Shown here piece after piece: positions 33,127-43,104 of a stretch of 64,000 nt of DNA. Location of the stretch: contig NZ_BOOU01000087.1 of assembly GCF_016863395.1 (NCBI RefSeq), forward strand, positions 1 through 64,000, given 5' to 3'. The notes under the pieces are model-generated. The model was not told the DNA's origin. It was given only the letters and a program-made list of their open reading frames with translations, and searched no databases. The stretch comes from Sphaerisporangium rufum (GTDB lineage Bacteria > Actinomycetota > Actinomycetes > Streptosporangiales > Streptosporangiaceae). The position numbers and the translations under genes are program-made. Position 1 is the first letter of the stretch. Each line of letters begins with the position of its first letter.

Positions 33127-33199
33127 TGGAGCTATGGGGATTCGAACCCCAGACCTCCTCCATGCCATGGAGGCGCGCTACCAACTGCGCTATAGCCCC
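33127..33199 (-). tRNA. tRNA-Ala (anticodon GGC), copy 2
   Basis: The 73-nt cloverleaf is identical to the other two copies except at position 9, where it has A instead of G. The G3-U70 pair and GGC anticodon are kept, and CCA is not encoded. Flanking sequences are unrelated to those of the other copies. Confidence 0.97.
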
Positions 33200-33278
33200 T
33201 TGCGACGCGCCGACAGTCTATAGGAACCCGACCACCGGGTGGGAACCGAAAACCGCGGGCGGCCCGGAGAAGGCGGTA

Positions 33279-33306
33279 TGTCACGCTGGGAGGGTCCCGA
33301 GCCGTC
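33279..33306 (+). promoter_or_regulatory. ECF41-type promoter of the sigma factor gene
   Basis: TGTCACG and CGTC are separated by 17 bp, close to the promoter pattern described for ECF41 sigma factors (TGTCACA in the -35 and CGTC in the -10 region). The CGTC ends 9 bp before the ATG, implying a very short or absent leader and autoregulation. Confidence 0.65.
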
Positions 33307-33315
33307 CGGAGTGGT

Positions 33316-34254
33316 ATGTCCGCTGAAATGTCGCGCGAAGAGTCCGTCGCGCTCTTCGAGGAACAGCGCCGGGTGCTCACCGCGGTCGCCTACCGCGTCC
33401 TGGGCAGCGTCGCCGACGCCGAGGACGTGGTGCAGGAGGCCTGGCTGCGGTGGTCGGCGGTGGACGCCGCCGCCGTGCGCGACCCGCGGGCGTTCCTGGT
33501 CCGGGTGACCACCCGGCTGGCCATCGACCGGCTGCGCAGCGTCAAGGCCCGGCGGGAGGCGTACGTCGGGCCATGGCTGCCCGAGCCGCTCGGCGGCGGA
33601 CCGGGCGTGGCCGACCACGCCGAGCTGGCCGGGTCGGTGGACCTGGCGCTGATGGTGGTGCTGGAGACGCTGACGCCGCTGGAGCGGGCGGTCTTCGTGC
33701 TGCGCGAGGCGTTCGGCATGTCGTACGCGGAGATCGGCGAGGTGGTCGGCCGCGGCGAGCAGGCGACCCGGCAGCTGGGCCACCGGGCCCGCGACCACGT
33801 GCGGGAGCGCCGGCCGCGCTTCGACGTCGACCGGCGGCGGCACCGGGAGGTCACCGAGCGGTTCCTCGGTGCCTGCGTGGAAGGCGACCTGGCCGCGCTG
33901 ATGGAGCTGCTCGCCCGCGACGTCACCCTGATCGGTGACGGCGGCGGCCGGGCCAAGGCGCCGCTGCGCGTGATCGAGAGCGCCGGCAAGGTGGCGCGCT
34001 TCCTGCTCGGCATCGCCTCGCCCGCGAACGCGCGGCGCTTCCTGGCCTCGGCCGGGCTGCCGGAGGACATCGAGCTGCGCGTGACGCTGTCGGAGGTCAA
34101 CGGAGCGCCGGCGGTGCTGGCCGCGGTGGGCGGCCGGCCGGCCATGATGATCACGCTGGACGTGACGGACGGCCTGGTGCGCACGGTCTACCTTCTGGTG
34201 AATCCGGACAAGATGTCACGGCTGGCGCTGCCCGATCCGTCCGAGAGCGCATGA
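33316..34254 (+). CDS. sigJ: ECF41-group RNA polymerase sigma factor (SigJ-like)
   Basis: Sigma region 2 (about residues 11-78, VADAEDVVQEAWLRW) and region 4 (about 110-165, LTPLERAVFVLREAFGMSYAEIG) are followed by a C-terminal SnoaL-like domain. The three ECF41 contact motifs are all visible: WLPEP at 87-91 in the linker, DGGGR at 208-212, and NPDK at 296-299. In ECF41 proteins the fused C-terminal domain replaces an anti-sigma factor. Its stop overlaps the start of an FAD oxidoreductase, a typical ECF41 partner class. It is the full family length. Confidence 0.93.
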   Translation: MSAEMSREESVALFEEQRRVLTAVAYRVLGSVADAEDVVQEAWLRWSAVDAAAVRDPRAFLVRVTTRLAIDRLRSVKARREAYVGPWLPEPLGGGPGVADHAELAGSVDLALMVVLETLTPLERAVFVLREAFGMSYAEIGEVVGRGEQATRQLGHRARDHVRERRPRFDVDRRRHREVTERFLGACVEGDLAALMELLARDVTLIGDGGGRAKAPLRVIESAGKVARFLLGIASPANARRFLASAGLPEDIELRVTLSEVNGAPAVLAAVGGRPAMMITLDVTDGLVRTVYLLVNPDKMSRLALPDPSESA

Positions 34255-35417
34255 CACGTACACAGTCCATCAGCGTCATCGGCGGCGGCCTGGCCGGGCT
34301 GACCGCCGCGATCGCCTGTGCCGAGGGCGGGGCCCGGGTCACGCTCTACGAGGCGCACCGCACCCTGGGCGGCCGGGCCCGCTCCACCTCCGGCCCGTAC
34401 ATCGCCAACGACGGCACGCACGCCGTCTACGCCGACGGCGAGCCGTTCCGCTGGCTGGCCGCCCGCGACCTCGTCCAGCCGTTCGCCCGGCCGAGCCTTC
34501 GGCAGCTGGCCGCGATGCGCTTCCGGCACCAGGGGCGGCTGGCCGCGCTGCCGCCCGCCCCCCTGGCGCGGTTCGTGCTGCGCCGGTCGCGCACCGCCCC
34601 GGTGGCGGAGGACTTCCGCTCGTGGGGCACCCGGGAGCTCGGCGCGGAGACGATGCGCGCGGTGTGCGGCCTGGCCGGCGTCCTCACCTACGAGGCCGAC
34701 CCGGGCCGGCTGTCGGCGGCCTTCGTGTGGGAGCGGGTGACCCGGGCCTTCGCCCCCAAGTACCCGGCCGCGCGCTACCCGCTGGGCGGCTGGGGAGCGA
34801 TGGTCGCCCGGATGGCCGGCCTGGCCCGGGAACTGGGCGTGGCCATCGAGACCGGCACCCGGGTCGACCGGCTGCCGGAGTCGCCGGTCATCGTCGCCAC
34901 CTCGCTGGACGCGGCCCGGCGGCTGCTCGACGAGCCGGCCCTGCGCTGGGAGAGCGGCCGGGCGGTGCTCCTCGACCTGGCCGTGCGATCCCGCGGCAAG
35001 GATCCGTTCCTGGTGTCGGACCTGGACGAGGGCGGGTTCGCCGAGGCCTACTCCATGCCCGACCCCTCGGCGGCCCCGGCCGGGGAGACCCTCTACCAGC
35101 TGGAACTGCCGTCGGGCGGGGAGGAGGACCGGCGGCGGGCGACCGCCCGCATCGAGCGGCTGGCCGACACGGCGATTCCCGGCTGGCGGGACCGGATGAC
35201 GTGGCGGCGGGACCAGACCGCCCAGGGGCGGACCGGGGCGCTGGACCTGCCCGGCCGCACCTGGCGCGATCGCCCGGCCATCGACCGCGGTGACGGGGTC
35301 TTCCTGGCCGGTGACATGGTCGCCGCACCCGGCCTGCTCGCCGAGGTGTCGATCAACAGCGCCCGGGCCGCGGCGCGGGCCGCGCTGGCCGCCGCCCGGA
35401 TCACGGCGGCCGCCTGA
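34251..35417 (+). CDS. FAD-dependent oxidoreductase (phytoene desaturase/amine oxidase-like)
   Basis: A dinucleotide-binding motif (ISVIGGGLAGLTAAIACAEG) is followed by YEAHRTLGGRARS, and a C-terminal FAD motif reads GVFLAGDMVAAPGLLAEVSI. The layout is that of the amino_oxidase/NAD_binding_8 family. The start overlaps the sigma factor stop by 4 bp. ECF41 factors are commonly coupled to genes for carboxymuconolactone decarboxylases, oxidoreductases or epimerases, so this enzyme is likely its main target. Substrate unknown. Confidence 0.88.
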   Translation: MTRTQSISVIGGGLAGLTAAIACAEGGARVTLYEAHRTLGGRARSTSGPYIANDGTHAVYADGEPFRWLAARDLVQPFARPSLRQLAAMRFRHQGRLAALPPAPLARFVLRRSRTAPVAEDFRSWGTRELGAETMRAVCGLAGVLTYEADPGRLSAAFVWERVTRAFAPKYPAARYPLGGWGAMVARMAGLARELGVAIETGTRVDRLPESPVIVATSLDAARRLLDEPALRWESGRAVLLDLAVRSRGKDPFLVSDLDEGGFAEAYSMPDPSAAPAGETLYQLELPSGGEEDRRRATARIERLADTAIPGWRDRMTWRRDQTAQGRTGALDLPGRTWRDRPAIDRGDGVFLAGDMVAAPGLLAEVSINSARAAARAALAAARITAAA

Positions 35418-35438
35418 CCGGCCGGCCGGCGGTGCGCG

Positions 35439-36668
35439 TCAGGCGAGCTCGTCCTCCAGGTACCGCTCGCCCGACGCGTACCAGCCGGTGAGCAGGTGCG
35501 CGGCCACCACGGCGAACAACAGGGCGAACGGAGCGTTCCATCCGCCGGTCCACGAGTACAGGACGCCCACCGCCAGCGGGCCGGCTCCGGCGATCAGGTA
35601 GCCGACGCTCTGCGCGAAGGCCGACAGGGCGCCGGTCCGCTCGGCGGTGCGGGTGCGCAGCGGGAACAGCGTCAGGGCCAGCGGGAACGACCCCATGGCA
35701 ACGCCCACGACCATGACCCACACCATCAGGGTGGCGGCCGGCCCGGCGGCCATGCCGGCGAACCCGATGACGTAGAGGACCACGAAGCCCGCCACCAGCG
35801 GGCGCCCGCCGAACCGCGCGGTCAGCGCGGGCACCGCCAGCGCGACCGGGATGCCGAGCGCGGCGAAGACCGCCAGGGCGGTGCCCGCCTGGCCGGCGGT
35901 GTAGCCCCGGTCCTGCAACAACTGCGGCAGCCAGCCGAACATGACGTAAGCGAGGAGTGACTGGCTGCCGAAATAGCCGGCGACCGCCCAGGCGAGCCGG
36001 CTGCGCGCCAGCCCGCCCGGTCGTCCGGCGTCGGCTCGCCCGCTGTCCCGCTCCGGCTCACTGCGCAGAAGCGCAAGCCACGGAATGGCGGCCACAACGG
36101 CGAGTGCCGCCCACACCCCGAGGGCGACGTGCCAGTCGCCGTGCGCGGCCCGCTGGATGGGGACCGTGGCGGCGGCGGCGAGCATGGTGCCGACGGCCAG
36201 GGCCGTCGCGTAGATGGTCATCATCGGGCCGGTGCGGCGGGGGAAGTGGCGCTTGATCAGGGTGGGGATCAGCACGTTGCCGATCGCCCCGCCGGACAGC
36301 GCCACGACGCTCGCGGCCAGGAACAGGACGGTGGAGTCGAGCAGCACCCGGGCCAGCAGGCCGGCACCGAGCAGCACCAGCGAGCCGAACAGCAGCCGGT
36401 GCTCGCCCATCCGGCGGGCCAGCGCCGGCGTGACCGCGCCGAACACCGCGAAGGAGAGCACCGGCAAGGTGGTGAACAGGCCGGTGACCACACCGGACAT
36501 GCCCAGCGCACCGGTGATCTGGTCCAGCAGCGGCCCCACGCTGGTGACCGCCGTGCGCAGGTTCAGCGCGGCGAGCACGATGCCGAGCACGACCAGCCAG
36601 GCGAGCGAGCCGGGACGGCCGGCCCGGGTGTCCGCGGCGGTGTACCGGTCCGGGCTGAGCACGCTCAT
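35439..36668 (-). CDS. CynX/NimT family MFS transporter
   Basis: The product has about twelve membrane segments and the CynX-type features LNLRTAVTSVGPLLDQI after helix 1, LARRMGEHRLLFGS in the helix 2-3 loop, and GWLPQLLQDRGYTAG in the middle. The family includes cyanate and nitroimidazole-related transporters; substrate cannot be inferred. An AAGGAGG Shine-Dalgarno precedes the ATG. A 43-bp imperfect inverted repeat lies upstream (36691-36733). Confidence 0.85.
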   Translation of the reverse strand: MSVLSPDRYTAADTRAGRPGSLAWLVVLGIVLAALNLRTAVTSVGPLLDQITGALGMSGVVTGLFTTLPVLSFAVFGAVTPALARRMGEHRLLFGSLVLLGAGLLARVLLDSTVLFLAASVVALSGGAIGNVLIPTLIKRHFPRRTGPMMTIYATALAVGTMLAAAATVPIQRAAHGDWHVALGVWAALAVVAAIPWLALLRSEPERDSGRADAGRPGGLARSRLAWAVAGYFGSQSLLAYVMFGWLPQLLQDRGYTAGQAGTALAVFAALGIPVALAVPALTARFGGRPLVAGFVVLYVIGFAGMAAGPAATLMVWVMVVGVAMGSFPLALTLFPLRTRTAERTGALSAFAQSVGYLIAGAGPLAVGVLYSWTGGWNAPFALLFAVVAAHLLTGWYASGERYLEDELA

Positions 36669-36983
36669 GCGGGGGACGGCCTCCTTGATCTGTTACCGGT
36701 CAATTCGTAGGATGACTGGACCTTAGCGTAACAGAGTCTTTGCCCACCCCTTAACATCCGCGTACGTCTCCGCCATCCGTCCGGGACGTCCGGTGGCACG
36801 ACGGGCCGTCCCCGGGGCGCCAGGGACGCGCCGAACACCCCCCAAGGCCTCGGCGGATCACGCCGGCCCCGGGGCCGGAAAACAAGGAAGGGACAGGTCG
36901 CCCTGTCCCTTCATCGTCGCTTCAGCGTCCCTTAGGCGACGCCGACCCGTGCGCCTGGGCCGGCCGGCCCAGGCGTGCGCGGA
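36669..36983. promoter_or_regulatory. intergenic region upstream of the CynX-like transporter
   Basis: The 315-bp gap contains a candidate operator near the transporter (arms TGTTAC 36691-36696 and GTAACA 36728-36733), about 150 bp without recognisable features, and the terminator of the SRPBCC gene at the far side. I see no small gene. Confidence 0.45.
36887..36912 (-). terminator. intrinsic terminator after the SRPBCC gene
   Basis: GAAGGGACAGG and CCTGTCCCTTC form a perfect 11-bp stem with a 4-nt loop. On the minus strand it is followed by CTTGTTTTCC, a T-rich tail. Confidence 0.85.
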
Positions 36984-37736
36984 TCAGGCCAGGCGCTCGG
37001 GACGGTCCGGCGCGAGCGGCGGCTCCTCGTCCAGGCGCGGCGTGCCCACCGGGGACACCGGGCCGGTGCCCGGCGCGGGAAGCGCCGGCTCCGGCGGGAA
37101 GTCCCCGCCCACCTGGCTCGGCGGCGCGGTCCGGTCCAGCGGCGCCGCGGTCGCGGTGCCGGCCGGCGTGGCCGGCCCGGGGCCGGTGCCGGTCGCCACG
37201 CCGGGGCCGGCGGTGGTACCGGTGTGCGGCAGCACGGCCTCGTCCGGGGCGGTCCGGGTCGCGGCGCCGTGGCCGGCGTCGTCCGGGCTCGGCACCTCGC
37301 CGCGCCAGCCGCCGGTCTCGTGCCCCCGGGACTCGATGAACTTCTTGAACCGCTCCAGATCGCCGTGCACCCGGGTGCGGACCAGCTGGAGCTTGTCGCC
37401 CACGGTCTCGACCAGGCCCTCCGGCTCGAAGTCCATCTGCAGCATGACCCGCGTGGTGTCGTCGGTGATGCGGTGGAAGGTCACCACACCGGCCTGCCGC
37501 GGCCCTTCCACCGAGTTCCAGGCGACCCGCTCGTCGGGCCGCTGCTCGGTGACCTCGGCCTCGAACCGCCGGTGGACCCCGGCGACCTCGACGTCCCACA
37601 CCAGGCGCGTGTCGCTGATCTGCTTGATCGACTGCACGCCCTCCATGAACTCGGGGAAGCTCTCGAACTGCGTCCACTGGTCATAGGCGGTGCGGACCGG
37701 TACGGCCACGTCTACCGAATGCTCTATGGTGCTCAT
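36984..37736 (-). CDS. SRPBCC family protein with disordered C-terminal tail
   Basis: Residues 1 to about 145 form a START/Bet v1-like fold: IEHSVDVAVPVRTAYDQWTQ, FPEFMEGVQSIKQISDTRLVW, VAWNSVEGPRQAGVVTFHRI and a C-terminal helix VHGDLERFKKFIES. The family binds hydrophobic ligands; this subgroup (cyclase/dehydrase-like) is very common in actinobacteria. Residues from about 150 to 250 are Pro/Ala/Thr/Gly-rich and probably disordered. The ATG at 37736 follows GAGGGGG. It ends at a strong terminator. Confidence 0.85.
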   Translation of the reverse strand: MSTIEHSVDVAVPVRTAYDQWTQFESFPEFMEGVQSIKQISDTRLVWDVEVAGVHRRFEAEVTEQRPDERVAWNSVEGPRQAGVVTFHRITDDTTRVMLQMDFEPEGLVETVGDKLQLVRTRVHGDLERFKKFIESRGHETGGWRGEVPSPDDAGHGAATRTAPDEAVLPHTGTTAGPGVATGTGPGPATPAGTATAAPLDRTAPPSQVGGDFPPEPALPAPGTGPVSPVGTPRLDEEPPLAPDRPERLA

Positions 37737-37794
37737 CGTCGGCCCCCTCATCTCTTTTCGGCTACGCACACCGCCCTGCCCGCATCGAGCATGA

Positions 37795-38184
37795 CTATTC
37801 GGCCCGGCGCCGGCCGAAAATCCAGGCCAGCCCGATCAGCGGCAGCAGCAGGGGAACGAAGCCGTATCCGCTTCCGAACCCGGACCAGACCGTCGCGCGC
37901 GGGAACGCGGCCGGGTCGGCCAGACTCAGCGCGCCGACGACGAGCACCCCGGCCAGCTCCACCAGGCAGGCCGCCATCGCGGTCCGCCGGGCGTCGCGGG
38001 CGAGCGCGACGGTGAGCACCCCGTAGACCCCGGCGGCCACCGCGGACAGCAGGTAGGCGAGCGGGGCGTCGGCGAAGCGGGTGGCGATCTGCACCGCGGC
38101 CCGCGCGCCGGCCGCCAACGTGAACAGGCCGTAGACGGCCACCAGCAGGCGGCCGGGCCCGGTGTTCACCGGCGCCGGGCTCAC
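37795..38184 (-). CDS. small integral membrane protein
   Basis: The 129-residue product has four predicted membrane helices (LLVAVYGLFTLAAGARAAVQ, LAYLLSAVAAGVYGVLTVAL, VELAGVLVVGALSLA, YGFVPLLLPLIGLAWIFG) and a short basic C-terminus. Its GTG start overlaps the stop of the upstream gene by 4 bp, so the two probably form a pair. I do not recognise a characterised family; similar two-gene membrane pairs occur in other actinobacteria. Confidence 0.75.
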   Translation of the reverse strand: MSPAPVNTGPGRLLVAVYGLFTLAAGARAAVQIATRFADAPLAYLLSAVAAGVYGVLTVALARDARRTAMAACLVELAGVLVVGALSLADPAAFPRATVWSGFGSGYGFVPLLLPLIGLAWIFGRRRAE

Positions 38185-38543
38185 GGGGTGCCGTGCCAGA
38201 CCTGCAGCAGCCTGCCCACCATCACCGGGATGGCCAGGCAGGCGACGGCGGCCACCGCCGGGCCCCACCGGGTGCGCTCGCCGAGGGCCCAGAAGGCGGC
38301 GGCCGGGGGGAGCAGCACCATGCCGATCAGGTAGCCGACGAACGTCGCCGTCTCCGCCGGCCCTTGACCGCCGATCACCCGCGCGACGCCTACGCCGGCC
38401 TGGACCAGCAGTGCCAGTTCCAGCACGGCCAGGCCGATCAGCAGGACCATGCCCATCGGCCGGTTCCGGGCGGCCACGATCACGCACAGCGCGCCGAGCA
38501 CCAGCGAGCCGATGATGAGCGCGGTGGCCAGCGGGCCGATCAC
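38181..38543 (-). CDS. small integral membrane protein
   Basis: The 120-residue product also has four hydrophobic segments, with a GQGPAETATFVGYLIGMVLLP stretch resembling actinobacterial small hydrophobic membrane proteins. The GTG at 38543 is the only start immediately before the first helix. It is translationally coupled to the following membrane protein gene. No function can be assigned. Confidence 0.72.
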   Translation of the reverse strand: MIGPLATALIIGSLVLGALCVIVAARNRPMGMVLLIGLAVLELALLVQAGVGVARVIGGQGPAETATFVGYLIGMVLLPPAAAFWALGERTRWGPAVAAVACLAIPVMVGRLLQVWHGTP

Positions 38544-38629
38544 GGCGTGGCCGGGGACGTCGCGAGCATGCCGTAAGGCTATCGGCCGGGCGCCCCGCCC
38601 CCGCGCGAGGCGCCCTGGGCCCGGCCGGG

Positions 38630-39496
38630 TCAGGTGCAGGTGACCAGCACGACCGACACGACCGTGCAGCGCACCTGGCTCGAATCGTTGCCGCTGACCG
38701 GGTCGACGGGGTCGGAGGCGGTGCGGGTGGCGGTGAAGGTGTAGGGGACTCCGATGCTCAGCAGGCCCACCGCGACGGAGAACTTCCTGGTCACCGCGCC
38801 GCCGACCGCCACCGGGCCGGTGTGGCAGGTCACGGTGCCACCGCCGGTGGCACAGTCGGCGGAGGTCGCCGACAGCCCGCCGGGCAGCGGGGTGGTGACG
38901 GTCGCGTCCCGCAGCGCCGCCGGCCCGTTGTCGGTGACCCGCACCGTGAACTCGATCTTGGGTATCAGGAGGCCGAGCTTGGGCGCCGCGGTGAGCCGGA
39001 CCGCCGCGTCGGCCTGGCCGACGACGGTCAGCACCGGACCCGGCACCATCTCCGAGGCGTAGTTCGAGCCGCGCAGCTCGCCGCGGAAGGTCCGCTCCCC
39101 CGGTTCGGCGTCCGCCGCGATCGCCAGCGTGAAGGTGACGGTGGCCGACGCGCCGCCGGACAGCGACCCGACCGGCGCCTCGAATCCCGCCGGGCCGCCG
39201 GCGTCGGACACGGTGCCGCACGGGCCGGCCGCACCGGTGCACCCGGCGAGCGAGGCGTAGGAGGGCAGCCGCACCGGGTCGGTGTAGATCCGGGCGGCGG
39301 CGCCCAGGATGGTGAACCCGTTGACATTGGTGACCGTGGCGGTCACGGTGACCGATCCGCCCACGTCCACCTGCGGCGACGACAGCGAGATCGCCACCTC
39401 GGGCGGCGTGGCGGACGCGGGGGCGGACAGCAGGGGTGACACGACCATCGCGACGGCCGCGGCCACCGCGAGGAGGTGATGGCGAAGGGAGCGCAT
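38630..39496 (-). CDS. secreted protein with DUF11/CARDB-type repeats
   Basis: A signal peptide (basic start, AVAAAVAMVVSPLLSAPASA) is followed by two Ig-like beta domains of the DUF11/CARDB type, each with a VSVTVTATVTN-like strand pattern, and a C-terminal Cys pair. Such proteins are exported and often serve as cell-surface or adhesive modules. No sorting motif (LPxTG) is visible, so it may be released. It stands alone in the transcript. Confidence 0.78.
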   Translation of the reverse strand: MRSLRHHLLAVAAAVAMVVSPLLSAPASATPPEVAISLSSPQVDVGGSVTVTATVTNVNGFTILGAAARIYTDPVRLPSYASLAGCTGAAGPCGTVSDAGGPAGFEAPVGSLSGGASATVTFTLAIAADAEPGERTFRGELRGSNYASEMVPGPVLTVVGQADAAVRLTAAPKLGLLIPKIEFTVRVTDNGPAALRDATVTTPLPGGLSATSADCATGGGTVTCHTGPVAVGGAVTRKFSVAVGLLSIGVPYTFTATRTASDPVDPVSGNDSSQVRCTVVSVVLVTCT

Positions 39497-39575
39497 CGCT
39501 GCCTTTCGTCGTCGGAACCTGGACGCTCCGACTATCGCCCTCTTGTCAGGCTTTGGCAGCAGATTGCGGCTAATC

Positions 39576-39595
39576 GGTCACCATAGGTAGTGACC
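39576..39595. promoter_or_regulatory. palindrome between alditol oxidase and DUF11 genes
   Basis: GGTCAC and GTGACC are perfect 6-bp arms around 8 bp. It lies after the alditol oxidase stop and upstream of the DUF11 gene, so it could be an operator or a weak hairpin. Confidence 0.35.
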
Positions 39596-39615
39596 AGTTC
39601 CGGACACTCCCCGGC

Positions 39616-41153
<1,538 letters not shown>

Positions 41154-41242
41154 TGGTCACCGCTCAGGGTGCTCCCATCGCGGCGCTCGCAGAGCATATA
41201 GCGACAACCGGCCGTTCGCCTAATCGTGATCCGCCGGACCGG

Positions 41243-41896
41243 CTAGGCGGTGGGCGAGACCTCGGGACGATCGTCGCTGTGCACCGGCTCGGGCAGCGTG
41301 CCGGCGTTGTGCTCGACCAGCCGCCAGCCGGCGCGGCCCTCGTGCAGCACCGACCACGAGCAGTTGCCGAGGCCGCCGAGCGTCGTCCACAGCTCCTCGG
41401 GCAGCCCGAGCAGCCGGGAGATGCCCAGCCGGATCGCCGCGCCGTGCGAGGCGATCACCAGCAGCCCCCGGTGCTCCACCCGGGACACCCAGCGGCGGGT
41501 GGCGGCGGCGACCCGGTCGGCGACGTCGGTCACCTGCTCGCCACCGGGCGCCTCCCAGGCGGCGTACTCGGCGGGCCAGCCGGCGGCGATCTCCGCCCGG
41601 GTCAGGCCCTCCCATTCGCCGCCGCCGCGCTCGCGCAGGTCCTTGTCCACCACGACGTCCAGCCCGGCGATCGCGCCGAGCGCGGCGGCGGTGTCGTGCG
41701 CGCGGCGCAGGTGCGAGGAGACGATCAGCGACGGCCGCAGCGCGGCCAGCAGGGACGCGGCCCGGGCGGCCTGGGCCATGCCGGTCTCGTCCAGCGGGAT
41801 GTCGGTGTGCCCCTGGAACCGCTGTTCCACGTTCCAGAGCGTCTGCCCGTGGCGCCAGAACACCACCCGGCGCCCGCCGGGCGAGCCGTCACTCAC
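41243..41896 (-). CDS. gpgP: histidine phosphatase family protein (GpgP-like)
   Basis: The phosphatase motif FWRHGQTLWN near the start carries the catalytic His, and ASHGAAIRLG carries the second His; RERGGGEWEGLT lies between. In mycobacteria a homologue in the same position (after nadD-rsfS) is glucosyl-3-phosphoglycerate phosphatase, which makes glucosylglycerate. The position is the main argument for this identity; a cofactor-independent mutase-like phosphatase of other specificity remains possible. Its GTG start overlaps the rsfS stop by 8 bp. Confidence 0.8.
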   Translation of the reverse strand: MSDGSPGGRRVVFWRHGQTLWNVEQRFQGHTDIPLDETGMAQAARAASLLAALRPSLIVSSHLRRAHDTAAALGAIAGLDVVVDKDLRERGGGEWEGLTRAEIAAGWPAEYAAWEAPGGEQVTDVADRVAAATRRWVSRVEHRGLLVIASHGAAIRLGISRLLGLPEELWTTLGGLGNCSWSVLHEGRAGWRLVEHNAGTLPEPVHSDDRPEVSPTA

Positions 41897-42296
41897 CGCC
41901 CGCCCCGCGGCCGCGCTGGGCCTGCACCTGGGTCACGCTGTCCGGCAGCGGGAGGGCCGGGCAGTCCTTCCACAGCCGCTCCAGGGCGTAGAAGGTGCGG
42001 TCCTCCTCGTGCTGCACGTGGACCACGATGTCCAGGTAGTCGAGCAGCACCCACCGCCCCTCCCGCTCCCCCTCGCGGCGGACCGGCTTGGCGTGGGCGT
42101 CGATCCGCAGGCGCTCTTCGATCTCGTCGACGATGGCGCGGACCTGGCGGTCGTTGGTGGCGGAGCAGAGCAGGAACGCGTCGGTGATGACGAGCTGCTC
42201 GCTGACGTCGTAGGCGATGATGTCGTCCGCCAGCTTGTCGGCCGCGGCCTCGGCCGCGAGCCTGATGAGCTGGAGGGATCTGTCCGATGCTGTCAC
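41889..42296 (-). CDS. rsfS: ribosome silencing factor RsfS
   Basis: The 135-residue product has the RsfS/Iojap core: ADDIIAYDVSEQLVITDAF, CSATNDRQVRAIVDEIEE, the basic GRWVLLDYLDIVVHVQHEE and FYALERLWKD. It binds ribosomal protein uL14 on the large subunit and blocks subunit joining when nutrients are low. The start codon is a GTG at 42296; an AGGAGG lies 13 bp upstream, somewhat distant. It follows nadD, the usual order in actinobacteria. Confidence 0.93.
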   Translation of the reverse strand: MTASDRSLQLIRLAAEAAADKLADDIIAYDVSEQLVITDAFLLCSATNDRQVRAIVDEIEERLRIDAHAKPVRREGEREGRWVLLDYLDIVVHVQHEEDRTFYALERLWKDCPALPLPDSVTQVQAQRGRGAGGE

Positions 42297-42345
42297 GATA
42301 TGAGGTTTTCCTCCTGTGCGGGGCCGGGTCACGCGCTTCCCATTA

Positions 42346-42951
42346 TCAGGATGCCCGGTAAAGCCCCCTCTTGTTTATGTACTGCACTATCCCGTCCGGA
42401 ACGAGATACCAGATGGGCTCGCCGTCGGCCACCCGCTGGCGGCACTCCGAGGAGGAGATGGCCAGCGCCGGGATCTCCACCAGGCTGACCCTCCCCTCCG
42501 GCAGGCCCGGATCGTGCAGCACATGGCCGGGACGAGTACAGCCTACGAAATGCGCCATGGTGAAGAGCTCGGCCACGTCGCGCCAGGTGAGGATCTGCGC
42601 CAGCGCGTCCGCCCCGGTGATGAAGTACAGCCGCACCTCCGGGCCGTACAGCGCCGCGATCTCCCGCAGCGTGTCGATCGTGAACGTCGGCCCCGGCCGG
42701 TCGACGTCGATCCGGCTCACCGAGAACCGCGGGTTGGACGCGGTGGCGATCACCGTCATCAGATAGCGGTCCTCCGCCGCCGACACCGCCTTGTCCGACT
42801 TCTGCCAGGGGTGGCCGGTCGGTACGAACACCACCTCGTCCAGGTCGAAGTGGTGCGCGACCTCGCTGGCCGCCACCAGGTGGCCGTGGTGGATCGGGTC
42901 GAAGGTCCCGCCCATGACGCCGAGCCGCCGGATCGGGGCACCGTTCCTCAT
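42346..42951 (-). CDS. nadD: nicotinate-nucleotide adenylyltransferase
   Basis: [12 protein letters not shown] carries the nucleotidyltransferase H-x-G-H motif, FTIDTLREI and the ISSSECRQR motif complete the NadD pattern. It makes deamido-NAD from nicotinate mononucleotide and ATP. The ATG at 42951 is close to the first motif, as usual. It is divergent from the M48 peptidase gene. Confidence 0.95.
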   Translation of the reverse strand: MRNGAPIRRLGVMGGTFDPIHHGHLVAASEVAHHFDLDEVVFVPTGHPWQKSDKAVSAAEDRYLMTVIATASNPRFSVSRIDVDRPGPTFTIDTLREIAALYGPEVRLYFITGADALAQILTWRDVAELFTMAHFVGCTRPGHVLHDPGLPEGRVSLVEIPALAISSSECRQRVADGEPIWYLVPDGIVQYINKRGLYRAS

Positions 42952-43104
42952 GCGTGGGACACTAACGCGCCGCGCCGCGCCCGCCGCCGCGCACCCCCGG
43001 GCGGCGGCCGATCCGCCGTACGGGACGGCCCCGCGCTGGAACCGCGGCGAAACGACCCGCCGGCGGCCGCGCGCGGCCCTCTCCCCGGACGTAGCATGCC
43101 GACC

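Noticed and set aside
7550-33199. tRNA-Ala copies 1 and 2 as attachment-site ends of an integrated island
   Set aside because: Both are full tRNA genes with their own terminators and unrelated flanks, and no integrase or phage gene lies between. An att duplication normally copies only the 3' part of the tRNA.
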